Of a stretch of 64,000 bases of DNA, positions 7,621 through 15,254 are shown one piece after another (positions within the stretch are counted from its first letter, which is position 1; each line of letters begins with the position of its first letter). Both the position numbers and the translations under genes were made by a program. Origin of the DNA: Verrucomicrobiia bacterium (lineage in GTDB: Bacteria; Verrucomicrobiota; Verrucomicrobiia; Verrucomicrobiales; DEV007). The stretch covers positions 21,014 to 85,013 of the forward strand of contig JAUIAH010000035.1 of the NCBI GenBank assembly GCA_030425385.1, written 5' to 3'. Below the pieces are notes generated by a model. That model was not told the origin of the DNA. It saw only the letters and a list, made by a program, of their open reading frames with translations, and did not search any database.

Positions 7621-9657
7621 ATGAAGAGTTCACTTTATTTGATTGGTATTGCTACTGTACTGGCTGGAACATCCTGGGAGGCCCGCGGAGAATCGGTGGC
7701 CCGCCTTTGGAATGAAGAGAATCTGGCTGCTATCCGGATTGACTTTCCTAACCCACCGCTTCATGCGCGGAATCTCTTTCACACATCACTCGCGATGTGG
7801 GATGCTTGGGCTGTGTATGAGCCATCAGCACTTGGGTGTGTGGCTTTTGATAAGGTAAGTGCTGAAGACGTGGATGCGGCTCGGGCTGAGGCGGTCAGTT
7901 ATGCCGCTTATCGTGTTCTGACGGCTCGTTATGCGCATTCCCGTGCAGCCGACGTGACGCTTCCGGCACTCACCGCTCGCCTGGTCTCCTTGGGATATGA
8001 TCCCAATGTGACGACGACGGAGGGTGATTCTCCGGCTGCAGTGGGGAATCGTGTGGCGGAGACGGTGCTTGGATTTTGTCTCCATGATGGTGCACGGGAG
8101 GCGACTGGATATGGAGATGCGAGCTATGCGGCCGTTAACGAACCGTTGATTCTCCAATTCGACGGGACGACCATGCTCGATCCGAATCGATGGCAACCAT
8201 TGGCATTTGATGTCGCGTTTACTCAGAATGGGCTCGAGGCAAGCCAGATACAGACCTTTGTGGCCCCGCATTGGGGAGATACCCGTCCCTTTGCACTGCG
8301 ACTCCAATCGGATGAAACCATTTATCACGATCCGGGGATGCCTCCTCAATTGGGAGATAGTGCCACGGATGCAGCCTTTAAAGCGGGCAATGTGGAGGTC
8401 ATCCGACGGAGCAGTCAACTTGATCCGAGTAATGGTGATTTGATCGATATCTCTCCCAGCGCGTACGGCAATCATTCCCTTGGAGCGAATGACGGAACCG
8501 GGAGAGAACTGAATCCATTCACGGGTGAGCCTTATGCGTCCAATGTGGTGCCTCATGGTGACTTTGGGAGAGTGCTAGCGGAGTTCTGGGCGGACGGCCC
8601 TGATTCGGAAACGCCTCCTGGCCATTGGAATGTGCTTGCGAATGAAGTGACGGATGCGCCTGGATTTGTTCGACAGATTGAAGGCGTGGGTCCTGAAGTG
8701 GATCCGTTAGAGTGGGATGTGAAGCTGTATTTCGCCTTGAATGCGGCGACTCATGATGCGGCGGTCGCATCGTGGTGGTGCAAACGGACCTACGACTACG
8801 TGCGGCCTATTAGCAGCATCCGCTACATGGGAAGCAAAGGGCAATCCAGTGATCCTGGTGGCCTTTCTTATGATCCTGAGGGTCTGCCTCTGGTGGAAGG
8901 TTTGATTGAAGTCGTGACGGAGAGTTCGTCGGCTCCCGGTGGTCGTCATGAACATCTTTCGGGGCATGTCGGGGAAATCGCGATTCTTGCCTGGGGAGGG
9001 GAACCGGCGGATCCTGAGACGAGCTACACGGGTGCGGAATGGATTCTGGCGGTCGCGTGGCTGCCATATCAACGGAGTACTTTTGTCACGCCAGCTTTTG
9101 CCGGTTATGTGTCTGGCCATAGCACGTTTAGTCGCGCGGCCGCTGAGGTGCTGACGCGCATGACGGGCAGCCCTTTCTTCCCTGGTGGATTGGGCCGGTT
9201 TCGTGCAGAGAAGGACGCTTTCTTGAAGTTTGAGCAAGGGCCCTCCATGGCGATTGAACTTCAATGGGCGACGTATTATGACGCGGCCGATCAAGCGGGC
9301 ATTTCGCGTCTCTATGGAGGGATTCATGTGCCTGCTGACGATGGCCCGGGAAGAGTTATTGGGTCTGCCTGTGGCGAGGATGCGTGGAATCTCGCCAAGA
9401 AATACTATTCGCGATCGATCGAGGCAGAGCCGATTGCTTACACCTTTGCTTTGGATACTAACGGAGATCTGGAACTGGAGTGGGATGCCTTCCCAGGCTT
9501 CTACTATTGGGTCGAAACGTCTGCTGACCTCGCCAATTTCGTCCGTTACTCGGAGCCCGAGCGTGCGGAATCGGTGAATGGCGCGATCTCCATCCCTGGA
9601 TTCGTCGATGGCGGGCCCCGATTCGTCCGCGTCTTGCGGTCCATTGAGGGCGAGTAG
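7621..9657 (+). CDS. Secreted vanadium-dependent haloperoxidase family protein
   Basis: 678 residues with a signal peptide (about 1-23). Vanadate-binding residues of the haloperoxidase/PAP2 superfamily are visible with the expected spacing: K388-x6-R395 in CKRTYDYVRP, S498-G499-H500 in YVSGHSTFS, and R563-x5-H569 in RLYGGIHV. These correspond to the Lys/Arg, SGH and Arg/His sets of fungal chloroperoxidase. The enzyme should bind vanadate and oxidise halides with H2O2, or act as a phosphatase-like relative. The last ~70 residues (from about 605) are a beta-domain shared by many Verrucomicrobiota secreted proteins (GFYYWVETSADLANF). It stands alone; a double stem-loop follows the stop. Confidence 0.87.
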   Translation: MKSSLYLIGIATVLAGTSWEARGESVARLWNEENLAAIRIDFPNPPLHARNLFHTSLAMWDAWAVYEPSALGCVAFDKVSAEDVDAARAEAVSYAAYRVLTARYAHSRAADVTLPALTARLVSLGYDPNVTTTEGDSPAAVGNRVAETVLGFCLHDGAREATGYGDASYAAVNEPLILQFDGTTMLDPNRWQPLAFDVAFTQNGLEASQIQTFVAPHWGDTRPFALRLQSDETIYHDPGMPPQLGDSATDAAFKAGNVEVIRRSSQLDPSNGDLIDISPSAYGNHSLGANDGTGRELNPFTGEPYASNVVPHGDFGRVLAEFWADGPDSETPPGHWNVLANEVTDAPGFVRQIEGVGPEVDPLEWDVKLYFALNAATHDAAVASWWCKRTYDYVRPISSIRYMGSKGQSSDPGGLSYDPEGLPLVEGLIEVVTESSSAPGGRHEHLSGHVGEIAILAWGGEPADPETSYTGAEWILAVAWLPYQRSTFVTPAFAGYVSGHSTFSRAAAEVLTRMTGSPFFPGGLGRFRAEKDAFLKFEQGPSMAIELQWATYYDAADQAGISRLYGGIHVPADDGPGRVIGSACGEDAWNLAKKYYSRSIEAEPIAYTFALDTNGDLELEWDAFPGFYYWVETSADLANFVRYSEPERAESVNGAISIPGFVDGGPRFVRVLRSIEGE

Positions 9658-9666
9658 CTCACCCGA

Positions 9667-9722
9667 GCATCGTTCCGGGCAGGGACGATGCCCGGGAACA
9701 TGCACCCGGCTGAAGCCGAGTG
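9667..9722. terminator. Two adjacent stem-loops after the haloperoxidase gene (terminator or REP-like)
   Basis: The first hairpin pairs GTTCCGGGCA with TGCCCGGGAAC, extended by GCAT/ATGC (9667-9703). The second is CGGCT-GA-AGCCG extended by CAC/GTG (9703-9722). There is no T-run, so besides termination this could be a REP-type palindromic repeat; only one copy was noticed in the window. Confidence 0.5.
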
Positions 9723-9784
9723 GTCAGGCAACACGAGTCTAACAAGTGTCTATGGATTCGTGGCGTGTGCGGGTTGACTCTTAA

Positions 9785-9892
9785 CGATGAACGACATCAA
9801 TCCTGCGCCGTGTCCTCGGGAGGCGTGCGTTTGGGGCGGACGCGACCGACGCGCGAAGCGCGTCGCGATCGGGTCGACCTTCTGTTCAGGCT
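9785..9892 (-). pseudogene. Decayed duplicate of the 3' end of the 223-codon membrane-protein gene
   Basis: About 108 bp match 11271-11378 with few differences (shared start CGATGAACGACATCAATCCT). The second copy is the real 3' end of the leftward gene at 11283-11948. In this copy the reading frame is broken by a one-base insertion (CTTCGCGCG versus CTTCGTCG) and several substitutions, so it is a non-coding relic. It lies on the other side of the sigma-factor gene from its parent. Confidence 0.75.
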
Positions 9893-9977
9893 GGGAGCGG
9901 TATCCATTTCGGTCTTGCGGCCCCCTGCGAGAGAATTCTGGGAAGAACGGGGCACCAATGGCGGATTTGCGTTGTTT

Positions 9978-9991
9978 GTAGACGTGTCTAC
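9978..9991. promoter_or_regulatory. Palindrome touching the sigma gene start, putative operator
   Basis: GTAGAC-GT-GTCTAC has perfect 6-bp arms and ends just before the TTG (9992) / ATG (9995) start of the sigma gene. A dimeric repressor bound there would block initiation. It occupies the usual ribosome-site position, so a mRNA role is possible too. No cognate regulator is identified. Confidence 0.4.
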
Positions 9992-9994
9992 TTG

Positions 9995-11260
9995 ATGAGA
10001 GAAACTGATCAGGCTCTACTGAGGCGTTACAGCGAGTCAGCCGACCAACGGGCGTTTGAAGAAATTGTGAAGCTCCATGGAGGAATGGTCATGGGAATCG
10101 CCGTGCGAAAAGTGGGCCAGAGAGAGTTGGCTGAGGAAATCTGTCAGAATGTATTCACAATCTTAGCCCGTAAGGCGGAGAGCGTGCTGGGTTCTGCTAG
10201 GAATGCAACAGTGGCTGGCTGGTTGCACCGGACGACCGTCTTGGAAGCTAGTAATTTCGTCCGCTCGGACCAAAGGAGAAGGCAGCGCCTGCTTGAGTAT
10301 CAAGATGCGCTACCACAACCGCATTCTTGGGATGCTGCTGCGGTGCTGAAAGAGCAGATCGACGATGCGATTCAGCACCTAGAAGAGCCGCATCGCCGGT
10401 TGGTGATCATGCGCTTCATTGAGGGCCTGACACATCGCGAGATCGCTGAGCAAATTGGGAGATCAGAGAATGCTGTGCAGAAGTTGCTTTCGCGTAGTTT
10501 GCTGAAATTGGAAAGATACTTATCTATCAAAGCAACAGCCGTGTCCGCTGGCGCTCTTTCCGCGCTACTTGCGGATTCTCTTAAGGGCCAAACGTTGACG
10601 CCGGGTTTTGAGAAATCATTGGCCGGAATAGCTTGCAAGCAATCGATGCGAGTGTCGGAAGCATCCACACGTGCGTCTGCATTCCGACAACTCTTCAGCA
10701 CTATCCCACCGTCGTTTCTTGTCTCGGCGATCCTCGCGTTCTCGCTAGGAGTGGGCGCGCTTTGCGTGTTGATGTTAGAGAATCGCGATTATGAATATGG
10801 GTTCATGTTTGCAGGCGGTTCGGGCCATTGGGGGACTCCAGCACAGACGGCGCAGCTTTCGGCTCAAACCCGGACATGGCTTGTGGCGCGAGGGTATGAG
10901 AGGGTCGAAAGTCCTGCTGTCGCTGAAGCGCGGCTTGGCACTGCGAGTCGTGGAGCCTACGAGGAAGGGGGGACCACATGGATTCTGCCAGGCGCTCAAC
11001 ACTTCTTTGTGATCACGGAGCATGGAGATCAATTGTCTCCACTGGTCTGCTATTGGGCGAAGGGTGAGAAAGGCGAGGTGCGCAAGGGTGGGCGAGAAGC
11101 GCTGGAGGTCATGAGGGAATTTCAGCTTGAGATCATATCCAAATATCCTGTCAATTCCGCCGACGAGATTGTTGAGTTAATCGACAAGGAATTGAGACGT
11201 TCTGACAAAGGCCCCTCATTCTTCAAGCGCTTCTTCTTCCCGAGCAGTGTGGTGCTCTAG
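9995..11260 (+). CDS. ECF-type sigma factor with C-terminal membrane-spanning extension
   Basis: 421 residues from ATG 9995; TTG 9992 is an alternative. Residues 1-175 are a sigma-70 ECF core: region 2 (RAFEEIVKLHGGMVMGIA, EICQNVFTILARKAE) and region 4 (VIMRFIEGLTHREIAEQIG, SENAVQKLLSRSLLKLER). After a linker, VSAILAFSLGVGALCVLML near residue 245 is one membrane helix, followed by ~150 extracytoplasmic residues of unknown fold. Such fused sigma-membrane proteins occur in Verrucomicrobiota and may need proteolytic release or act at the membrane. The gene sits between two copies of a ~108-bp direct repeat, which suggests an insertion or duplication event. Confidence 0.85.
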   Translation: MRETDQALLRRYSESADQRAFEEIVKLHGGMVMGIAVRKVGQRELAEEICQNVFTILARKAESVLGSARNATVAGWLHRTTVLEASNFVRSDQRRRQRLLEYQDALPQPHSWDAAAVLKEQIDDAIQHLEEPHRRLVIMRFIEGLTHREIAEQIGRSENAVQKLLSRSLLKLERYLSIKATAVSAGALSALLADSLKGQTLTPGFEKSLAGIACKQSMRVSEASTRASAFRQLFSTIPPSFLVSAILAFSLGVGALCVLMLENRDYEYGFMFAGGSGHWGTPAQTAQLSAQTRTWLVARGYERVESPAVAEARLGTASRGAYEEGGTTWILPGAQHFFVITEHGDQLSPLVCYWAKGEKGEVRKGGREALEVMREFQLEIISKYPVNSADEIVELIDKELRRSDKGPSFFKRFFFPSSVVL

Positions 11261-11270
11261 GTGGGATTCG

Positions 11271-11378
11271 CGATGAACGACATCAATCCTGCGCTGTGTC
11301 CTCGGGAGGCGTGCGTTTGGGACGGACGCGACCGACGACGAAGCGCGTCTCGATCGGGTAGACCTTCTGCTTGGGCTT
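11271..11378. repeat. Second copy of the ~108-bp direct repeat flanking the sigma cassette
   Basis: Matches 9785-9892 at most positions. Here the repeat encodes, on the minus strand, the intact C-terminal ~30 residues of the membrane protein ending PPEDTAQD, so it is presumed the original copy. The repeat spacing is 1486 bp and the interval contains only the sigma gene and its leader. Confidence 0.8.
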
Positions 11379-11948
11379 CGGTGGTGGTGGTGGCGCCGTA
11401 TCGTCTTCGGGCCCGTCATTAGTTGCCTCCCACAATCGCTGGCGGCCGAAGGTTCGTTGAAGCACCCAACGCGCGATCTTGGGACCGAGCCCGAGGATGC
11501 CGTAGCCGACCATGTAAAGGGCCGCGATGGCGTAGCTGGACCAGGGAAAGACGGTGACGGGTTTGCTGACGGTGACATCTCCAAAGAGATCCGAACCACC
11601 GGTCACCGTCTCTGGCACTTTCGTCGTGGGTCCCAGGATCAGGGCGATGGCGAGGCCGACCATGGTGAGGAAACAGAAGATGAGGCTGGCCGCCATCATC
11701 CAGTGATGGTGGAGGCGGCCTTCGTAGTCGCCCGAACGCCAGTCCTGCGCGTGCCAGGGGATGACGAGAAGACCGCCCAGATACACGGCTAACGTATTCA
11801 CAAAGATCATGAGCAACTGCCTCATGATCGGTTCCATGGGCCCACCGTAGAGGATGAGATGGCCAAACTGATAGAGCGTTAGGCAGATGCCTAACGAGAA
11901 GAAGAGATAGCCCAGGAAGACGCGCCGGGGATCGATCTTCAGAGCCAT
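11283..11948 (-). CDS. Four-helix membrane protein of unknown function
   Basis: ATG 11948 gives 221 residues; a GTG at 11954 overlapping the upstream stop is an alternative. Four hydrophobic segments are visible (about 8-30, 44-62, 80-102 and 135-155), with the hydrophilic loop PWHAQDWRSGDYEGRLHHHW between the second and third. The C-terminus is a Pro-rich then basic cytoplasmic-looking tail (TAPPPPPKPKQK, RPKRTPPED). No family recognised. It directly follows the acylphosphatase gene and is probably co-transcribed. Its last 100 bp are duplicated upstream of the neighbouring sigma gene. Confidence 0.65.
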   Translation of the reverse strand: MALKIDPRRVFLGYLFFSLGICLTLYQFGHLILYGGPMEPIMRQLLMIFVNTLAVYLGGLLVIPWHAQDWRSGDYEGRLHHHWMMAASLIFCFLTMVGLAIALILGPTTKVPETVTGGSDLFGDVTVSKPVTVFPWSSYAIAALYMVGYGILGLGPKIARWVLQRTFGRQRLWEATNDGPEDDTAPPPPPKPKQKVYPIETRFVVGRVRPKRTPPEDTAQD

Positions 11949-11953
11949 GAGCA

Positions 11954-12220
11954 CTAGCGGATGCTAAAGCCGCTCACGTCTTCGAGCGGGGGCAAGTCGT
12001 GGATCTCCTCGCCCTGTATGTTGCCGCTCAGTTGCCCGTCACGGATGGCTTCGAGAAAGGCGTCGACTTCTTCGGGCTCTCCATCGACGTGCATTTCGAC
12101 ACGGCCATCACTCCGATTCCGCACCCAGCCAAAGACATCGAATCCCATGGCCTCGCGCTTCGTGGCGTAGCGGAAGCCAACGCCTTGCACGCGGCCTTCA
12201 TAGAATACTTGTTTCGCCAT
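11954..12220 (-). CDS. acyP: Acylphosphatase
   Basis: 88 residues, the normal size for acylphosphatase, a small cytosolic enzyme hydrolysing carboxyl-phosphate bonds such as acetyl- or carbamoyl-phosphate. The signature EGRVQGVGFRYAT carries catalytic Arg17, and GWVRNRSDGRVEMHVDG carries catalytic Asn35. Both match the conserved Arg/Asn pair of the family with the same 18-residue separation. It lies 34 bp downstream of the peptidase-like gene and touches the next gene, so a three-gene leftward operon is likely. Confidence 0.93.
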   Translation of the reverse strand: MAKQVFYEGRVQGVGFRYATKREAMGFDVFGWVRNRSDGRVEMHVDGEPEEVDAFLEAIRDGQLSGNIQGEEIHDLPPLEDVSGFSIR

Positions 12221-12254
12221 GGTGGTAGGAGGTTCTCATGTTAGGCCGGTCAAA

Positions 12255-13571
12255 TCAAGGCTTCTTCTCCGTAAAGGCGGAGCGGGCGGCCAACGATTCG
12301 AGAGCCTCGAGCCAGGCATCGTCCGTGGTGCGAAAGACGCTCACGGTCTCGCCCTCGCGAATGAGCGTGAGCTTGAGGATGCCTGGAAAGGTCACCCGGT
12401 TTCCCTCCGCTTGCCGCTCGGAAGTATCGGTTTCGAAAAGGGGTAGGGCGTGTTCGTCGAGCACGGAGAGGAAAGCTTGGGCGCGTTCTTCGTTGCGCCA
12501 GGCGGTTTTCCAAACCAGTTGAGGTGCTTCGGTGTCCGTTTGATAGAATAGGAAACCATCACCTTCCCAGGCCGAGGCGAGGAGAGCTCCTTCGCCCTCT
12601 GAGAGAACGCGTTGCAACCAGGTGCGCAAGAGCAATTCACCGACCACGTTTTCCCATTCAGGTTCGGCGCCGCGCAGGTCCAATTGCGCCCAGTCCAGGC
12701 GGCGCGGTTGCCAGCGCGGGATCTCCAGGTAGCGATCGGGATGCAAGAGATGGGCGGTGCAGGTGGGGAGTTGCTGATAGATCGCATCTAGCGCCAAGCC
12801 TTGCCCCGTGACGGCCTGACAGAAGTGCACGGCTTCACGCATGCCCAGGAATTCGATGGCGCGGAGGGGCTCTGGCCAGTTGTTCGTGAGAGCGTCGAGT
12901 TGTCGCCAAGCATGCGCCTCCGTGGCATCGGTCTTGGTGTGTTTGAGAGTGTGCCAGAAGGTGTCTCCCAGCGAGATGGCCTCTTGTGCGAGTGCCTGAT
13001 CTGTATTCACCTCCAAAGGCAACTGGCTTTCTCGCCAATGGAAATTCTGATCCAATAGCATGAGGATGAGATGGTGGGTCAACCATTCGCGGCTTGCCTC
13101 ATTGGAAATGTCCATCTCCGGGTGATGAAGCAGTTTTCCCGTGGAGGGATCGTAGTAGGATTCCTGGGAGGGGACGGACCGCAATCGATAGCGGGCCACC
13201 AAGTCTTCATCCGCGGGAAGGATGCCTAACAATTGCCATGCCAATCCCATTCGCGCGAGGCTATCACCTGGAAAACGTTCTTGCAGGGTGTTCTGCCAGG
13301 CCTTCTGAATCACGGCCACGGAGGCAGGTCCCATCGTCACGTCCTCTGGAAAGGCCAATTGACGCGTTTGCGCGATCTGATAGGCCTGATCGAGGAGTTC
13401 GCCCTCAGTGGCCGAGGTCGGGTTGCCGTTGGAAGCTCCCGTCAGCCCGTTCGTCTCAGAAGACTTTGGGAGTTTCGGTCGCGTATTGGCGTCATGGATG
13501 CGAACCAACGCGACCCCGGCGACGCAGGCTAGGAGGAGAAGGACGGCGAAGAGAATTCCTGGGCGATTCAT
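12255..13571 (-). CDS. Membrane-anchored peptidase-like protein with degenerate HExxH
   Basis: 438 residues with an N-terminal anchor (about 5-24). From memory, the layout matches a secreted zinc-peptidase-like family: YYDPSTGKLLHHPEM (about 141), the active-site helix region WLTHHLILMLLDQNFHW (about 163), and ALDAIYQQLPTCTAHLLHPD (about 265), which resembles the family pattern 'Y..PP.STE..LHP'. Active members read HELTHALQDQHF at the helix; here it is HHLILMLLDQNF, so the catalytic Glu and second His ligand are lost. It is probably a non-catalytic relative. It heads the operon with acylphosphatase. The family match is inferred without a search. Confidence 0.6.
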   Translation of the reverse strand: MNRPGILFAVLLLLACVAGVALVRIHDANTRPKLPKSSETNGLTGASNGNPTSATEGELLDQAYQIAQTRQLAFPEDVTMGPASVAVIQKAWQNTLQERFPGDSLARMGLAWQLLGILPADEDLVARYRLRSVPSQESYYDPSTGKLLHHPEMDISNEASREWLTHHLILMLLDQNFHWRESQLPLEVNTDQALAQEAISLGDTFWHTLKHTKTDATEAHAWRQLDALTNNWPEPLRAIEFLGMREAVHFCQAVTGQGLALDAIYQQLPTCTAHLLHPDRYLEIPRWQPRRLDWAQLDLRGAEPEWENVVGELLLRTWLQRVLSEGEGALLASAWEGDGFLFYQTDTEAPQLVWKTAWRNEERAQAFLSVLDEHALPLFETDTSERQAEGNRVTFPGILKLTLIREGETVSVFRTTDDAWLEALESLAARSAFTEKKP

Positions 13572-13657
13572 GGCAATCCTAGGATAGATGGATAGTTGAA
13601 GCTTGGCGAAAGTCGTCTAGGATAGTCAGATTATCCAGGTTTCTTAATTAAACTCCG

Positions 13658-13900
13658 ATGAAACACTTCCCCTTTCTTCTTCTCGCGATGGTTGCGCTCC
13701 ATGGTCTCGTCGGTTGTGGGCATACCTTTTATGGCATGCAATTGGACACGCAGCGGATGCAACACAAGTTGGAGTCCTGGGGAGCCCAGCCGCGTGAGAA
13801 CTATGGAACACCCTATTCTGGGGGCAACACCTACGGGGGACAGGCGCCAGCGGGCTATGGCGCGCAGCCGCAAACCGGCGCGAATAGCTATTACTACTAG
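13658..13900 (+). CDS. Small Gly/Tyr-rich lipoprotein
   Basis: 80 residues. The signal MKHFPFLLLAMVALHGLVGC ends in a lipobox (LVGC, Cys20), so the protein should be lipid-anchored in the envelope. The mature part begins GHTFYGMQLDTQRMQHKLESW, a short helix, and then turns into a Gly/Tyr/Gln/Pro-rich low-complexity tail ending NSYYY. No catalytic function is expected; a structural or surface role is possible. Confidence 0.75.
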   Translation: MKHFPFLLLAMVALHGLVGCGHTFYGMQLDTQRMQHKLESWGAQPRENYGTPYSGGNTYGGQAPAGYGAQPQTGANSYYY

Positions 13901-13909
13901 GCGGCAGGC

Positions 13910-14023
13910 CTAGCGATGTCCCCGAGAGGAGACGAGCACGTAGACGCCCACGGCCAAGATCAAGACGACCATCAGGAGAATGAGAAGGATCCGGATATCG
14001 ATAAACGCGAACATGGCAGCCAT
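13910..14023 (-). CDS. Tiny single-span membrane protein (37 residues)
   Basis: From ATG 14023 the frame encodes 37 residues: a short amphipathic start (MAAMFAFIDIR), one long membrane helix (ILLILLMVVLILAVGVYVLV) and a basic tail SSRGHR. A weak ribosome site TGAGG lies 8-10 nt upstream. It is divergent from the OB-fold gene at 14097 and convergent with the lipoprotein gene. The clean anchor with positive tail supports a real small protein, but there is no homology evidence. Confidence 0.45.
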   Translation of the reverse strand: MAAMFAFIDIRILLILLMVVLILAVGVYVLVSSRGHR

Positions 14024-14096
14024 GTCGTTAGCCTCAGGACGCGCTTTGTAAAGAGGGAAATACGAGGCCGCGTTTGACCTTGCGCGTTCTCCGACT

Positions 14097-14924
14097 ATGC
14101 GTGGCCACATGAGTCGGGCTCCCAAGAAGTTACCCTGGCTGGCGGCCATCGTCATTGCCATCATTGGTCTCCTCGTCCGGGGAGAATCGCCCTCTGGCGT
14201 GGCTATCCCCGCCACGAGCGTGGCCAAGATCAAACAGGCGGTCGGTGAAACGGTCAGCGTGTCCGGGAAGGTCGCCAAGGCCAATGTGTCGTCGGGAGGG
14301 ACGCATTTCCTCAACTTTGCCGGGACCGAGTTCAAGGTCGTTTGCCTGGCTGACTTGGCGAAGAAATTTCCTGATGGAGGGCCTGCTCAGCTCTACAAAG
14401 GCAAAGACATCGTCGTCACGGGGCCCGTGGAGCTCTACAAGGGAAGTCCACAGATCAAGCTCCGCGATGCCTCTCAAGTGGAGGTCATTGGCGGTGGCCA
14501 GGCCAAGGCGGCCCCAAGCACGAACGTCGCCTCATTTGAGCTCAAGAAGACCGGTCGCACCACTTGGGAAAGTCCTGCGGGCCTGCGCTATGTCGGACGG
14601 GATCCACAGGGAAAGACGCGGGTGGAGCACATCATGCGCCACGCTCAGGACCAACCGCGCCGTGCGGGCAAGCATGGGGTGTTCGATGCCGATACCGAGG
14701 CGGAGGTGTTCGCCCTGCTCGATGAGGCCTGGGAACGCGCGCAGCAGCAACGCCTGCGACCGCGCCATGAGGGCAGCCGGAGTACCTACACCGTTTCCAT
14801 GGGGCGACGCGTCGGCTACCTCGGTGGCCAGGTCGGCGGTCAGCGGCGGCATCCGGCTCTGAATCGCATCCGCATTGTCTTTGAGACGGGCAGTAAGAAC
14901 ATCGTCACTGCCTTCCCTAACTAA
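14097..14924 (+). CDS. Anchored OB-fold protein with C-terminal EndoU/BECR-like domain
   Basis: 275 residues: one N-terminal membrane helix (WLAAIVIAIIGLLV, about 14-27); an OB-fold resembling the tRNA_anti type (about 40-130, SVSGKVAKANVSSGGTHFLNF, YKGKDIVVTGPVELYKGSPQ); then a domain from about 150. The last part reads RVEHIMRHAQDQPRRAGKHG, LLDEAWERA, MGRRVGYLGGQVG and IRIVFETGSKNIVTAFP, a His-rich start and strand-terminated end like the barnase/EndoU/colicin/RelE nuclease fold. From memory, similar two-domain proteins occur in Planctomycetes. No immunity gene is evident. Role unknown; possibly an envelope-facing nuclease. Confidence 0.65.
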   Translation: MRGHMSRAPKKLPWLAAIVIAIIGLLVRGESPSGVAIPATSVAKIKQAVGETVSVSGKVAKANVSSGGTHFLNFAGTEFKVVCLADLAKKFPDGGPAQLYKGKDIVVTGPVELYKGSPQIKLRDASQVEVIGGGQAKAAPSTNVASFELKKTGRTTWESPAGLRYVGRDPQGKTRVEHIMRHAQDQPRRAGKHGVFDADTEAEVFALLDEAWERAQQQRLRPRHEGSRSTYTVSMGRRVGYLGGQVGGQRRHPALNRIRIVFETGSKNIVTAFPN

Positions 14925-14954
14925 ACCCGCCGCCCGTCTTTCTCTGATCGAATC

Positions 14955-15227
14955 ATGAGCGTTTCCCCGCTTCTTCCCTACGTCCGAACCTGCGGTTTCT
15001 GTGAGAATGGCCTCCTCCGCTTCTACGTCTCCGAGGCCGAAGATCGCTGCGTTGCTCTGTGTGATGAATGCGAGCTCTACTGGGATGATGTCCCTGCCGT
15101 GTTTGCCGACGCGCAAGCCCCTTCCTCGGGCGCGTATCCCATGCTCGAGGGGACGTGGTATCCCGCGACCTGTGAGGAGGTCGAGGCGCGCGGGCTGGGA
15201 GATTGCATCGGTGGTCAATCTGAATAG
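14955..15227 (+). CDS. Small CxxC-type zinc-ribbon-like protein
   Basis: 90 residues with two CxxC pairs, CGFC (about 13-16) and CDEC (about 36-39), spaced as in a zinc ribbon, followed by an acidic aromatic stretch ELYWDDVPAVFAD and a C-terminal CEEVEARGLGDCI. There is no signal peptide, so it is cytosolic. It may bind zinc and act as an adaptor; no family name recognised. It lies 30 bp after the OB-fold gene and 27 bp before the Deg protease, so the three may be co-transcribed. Confidence 0.65.
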   Translation: MSVSPLLPYVRTCGFCENGLLRFYVSEAEDRCVALCDECELYWDDVPAVFADAQAPSSGAYPMLEGTWYPATCEEVEARGLGDCIGGQSE

Positions 15228-15254
15228 GCTTCCGCTAGTCTAGCCCACATTGCC

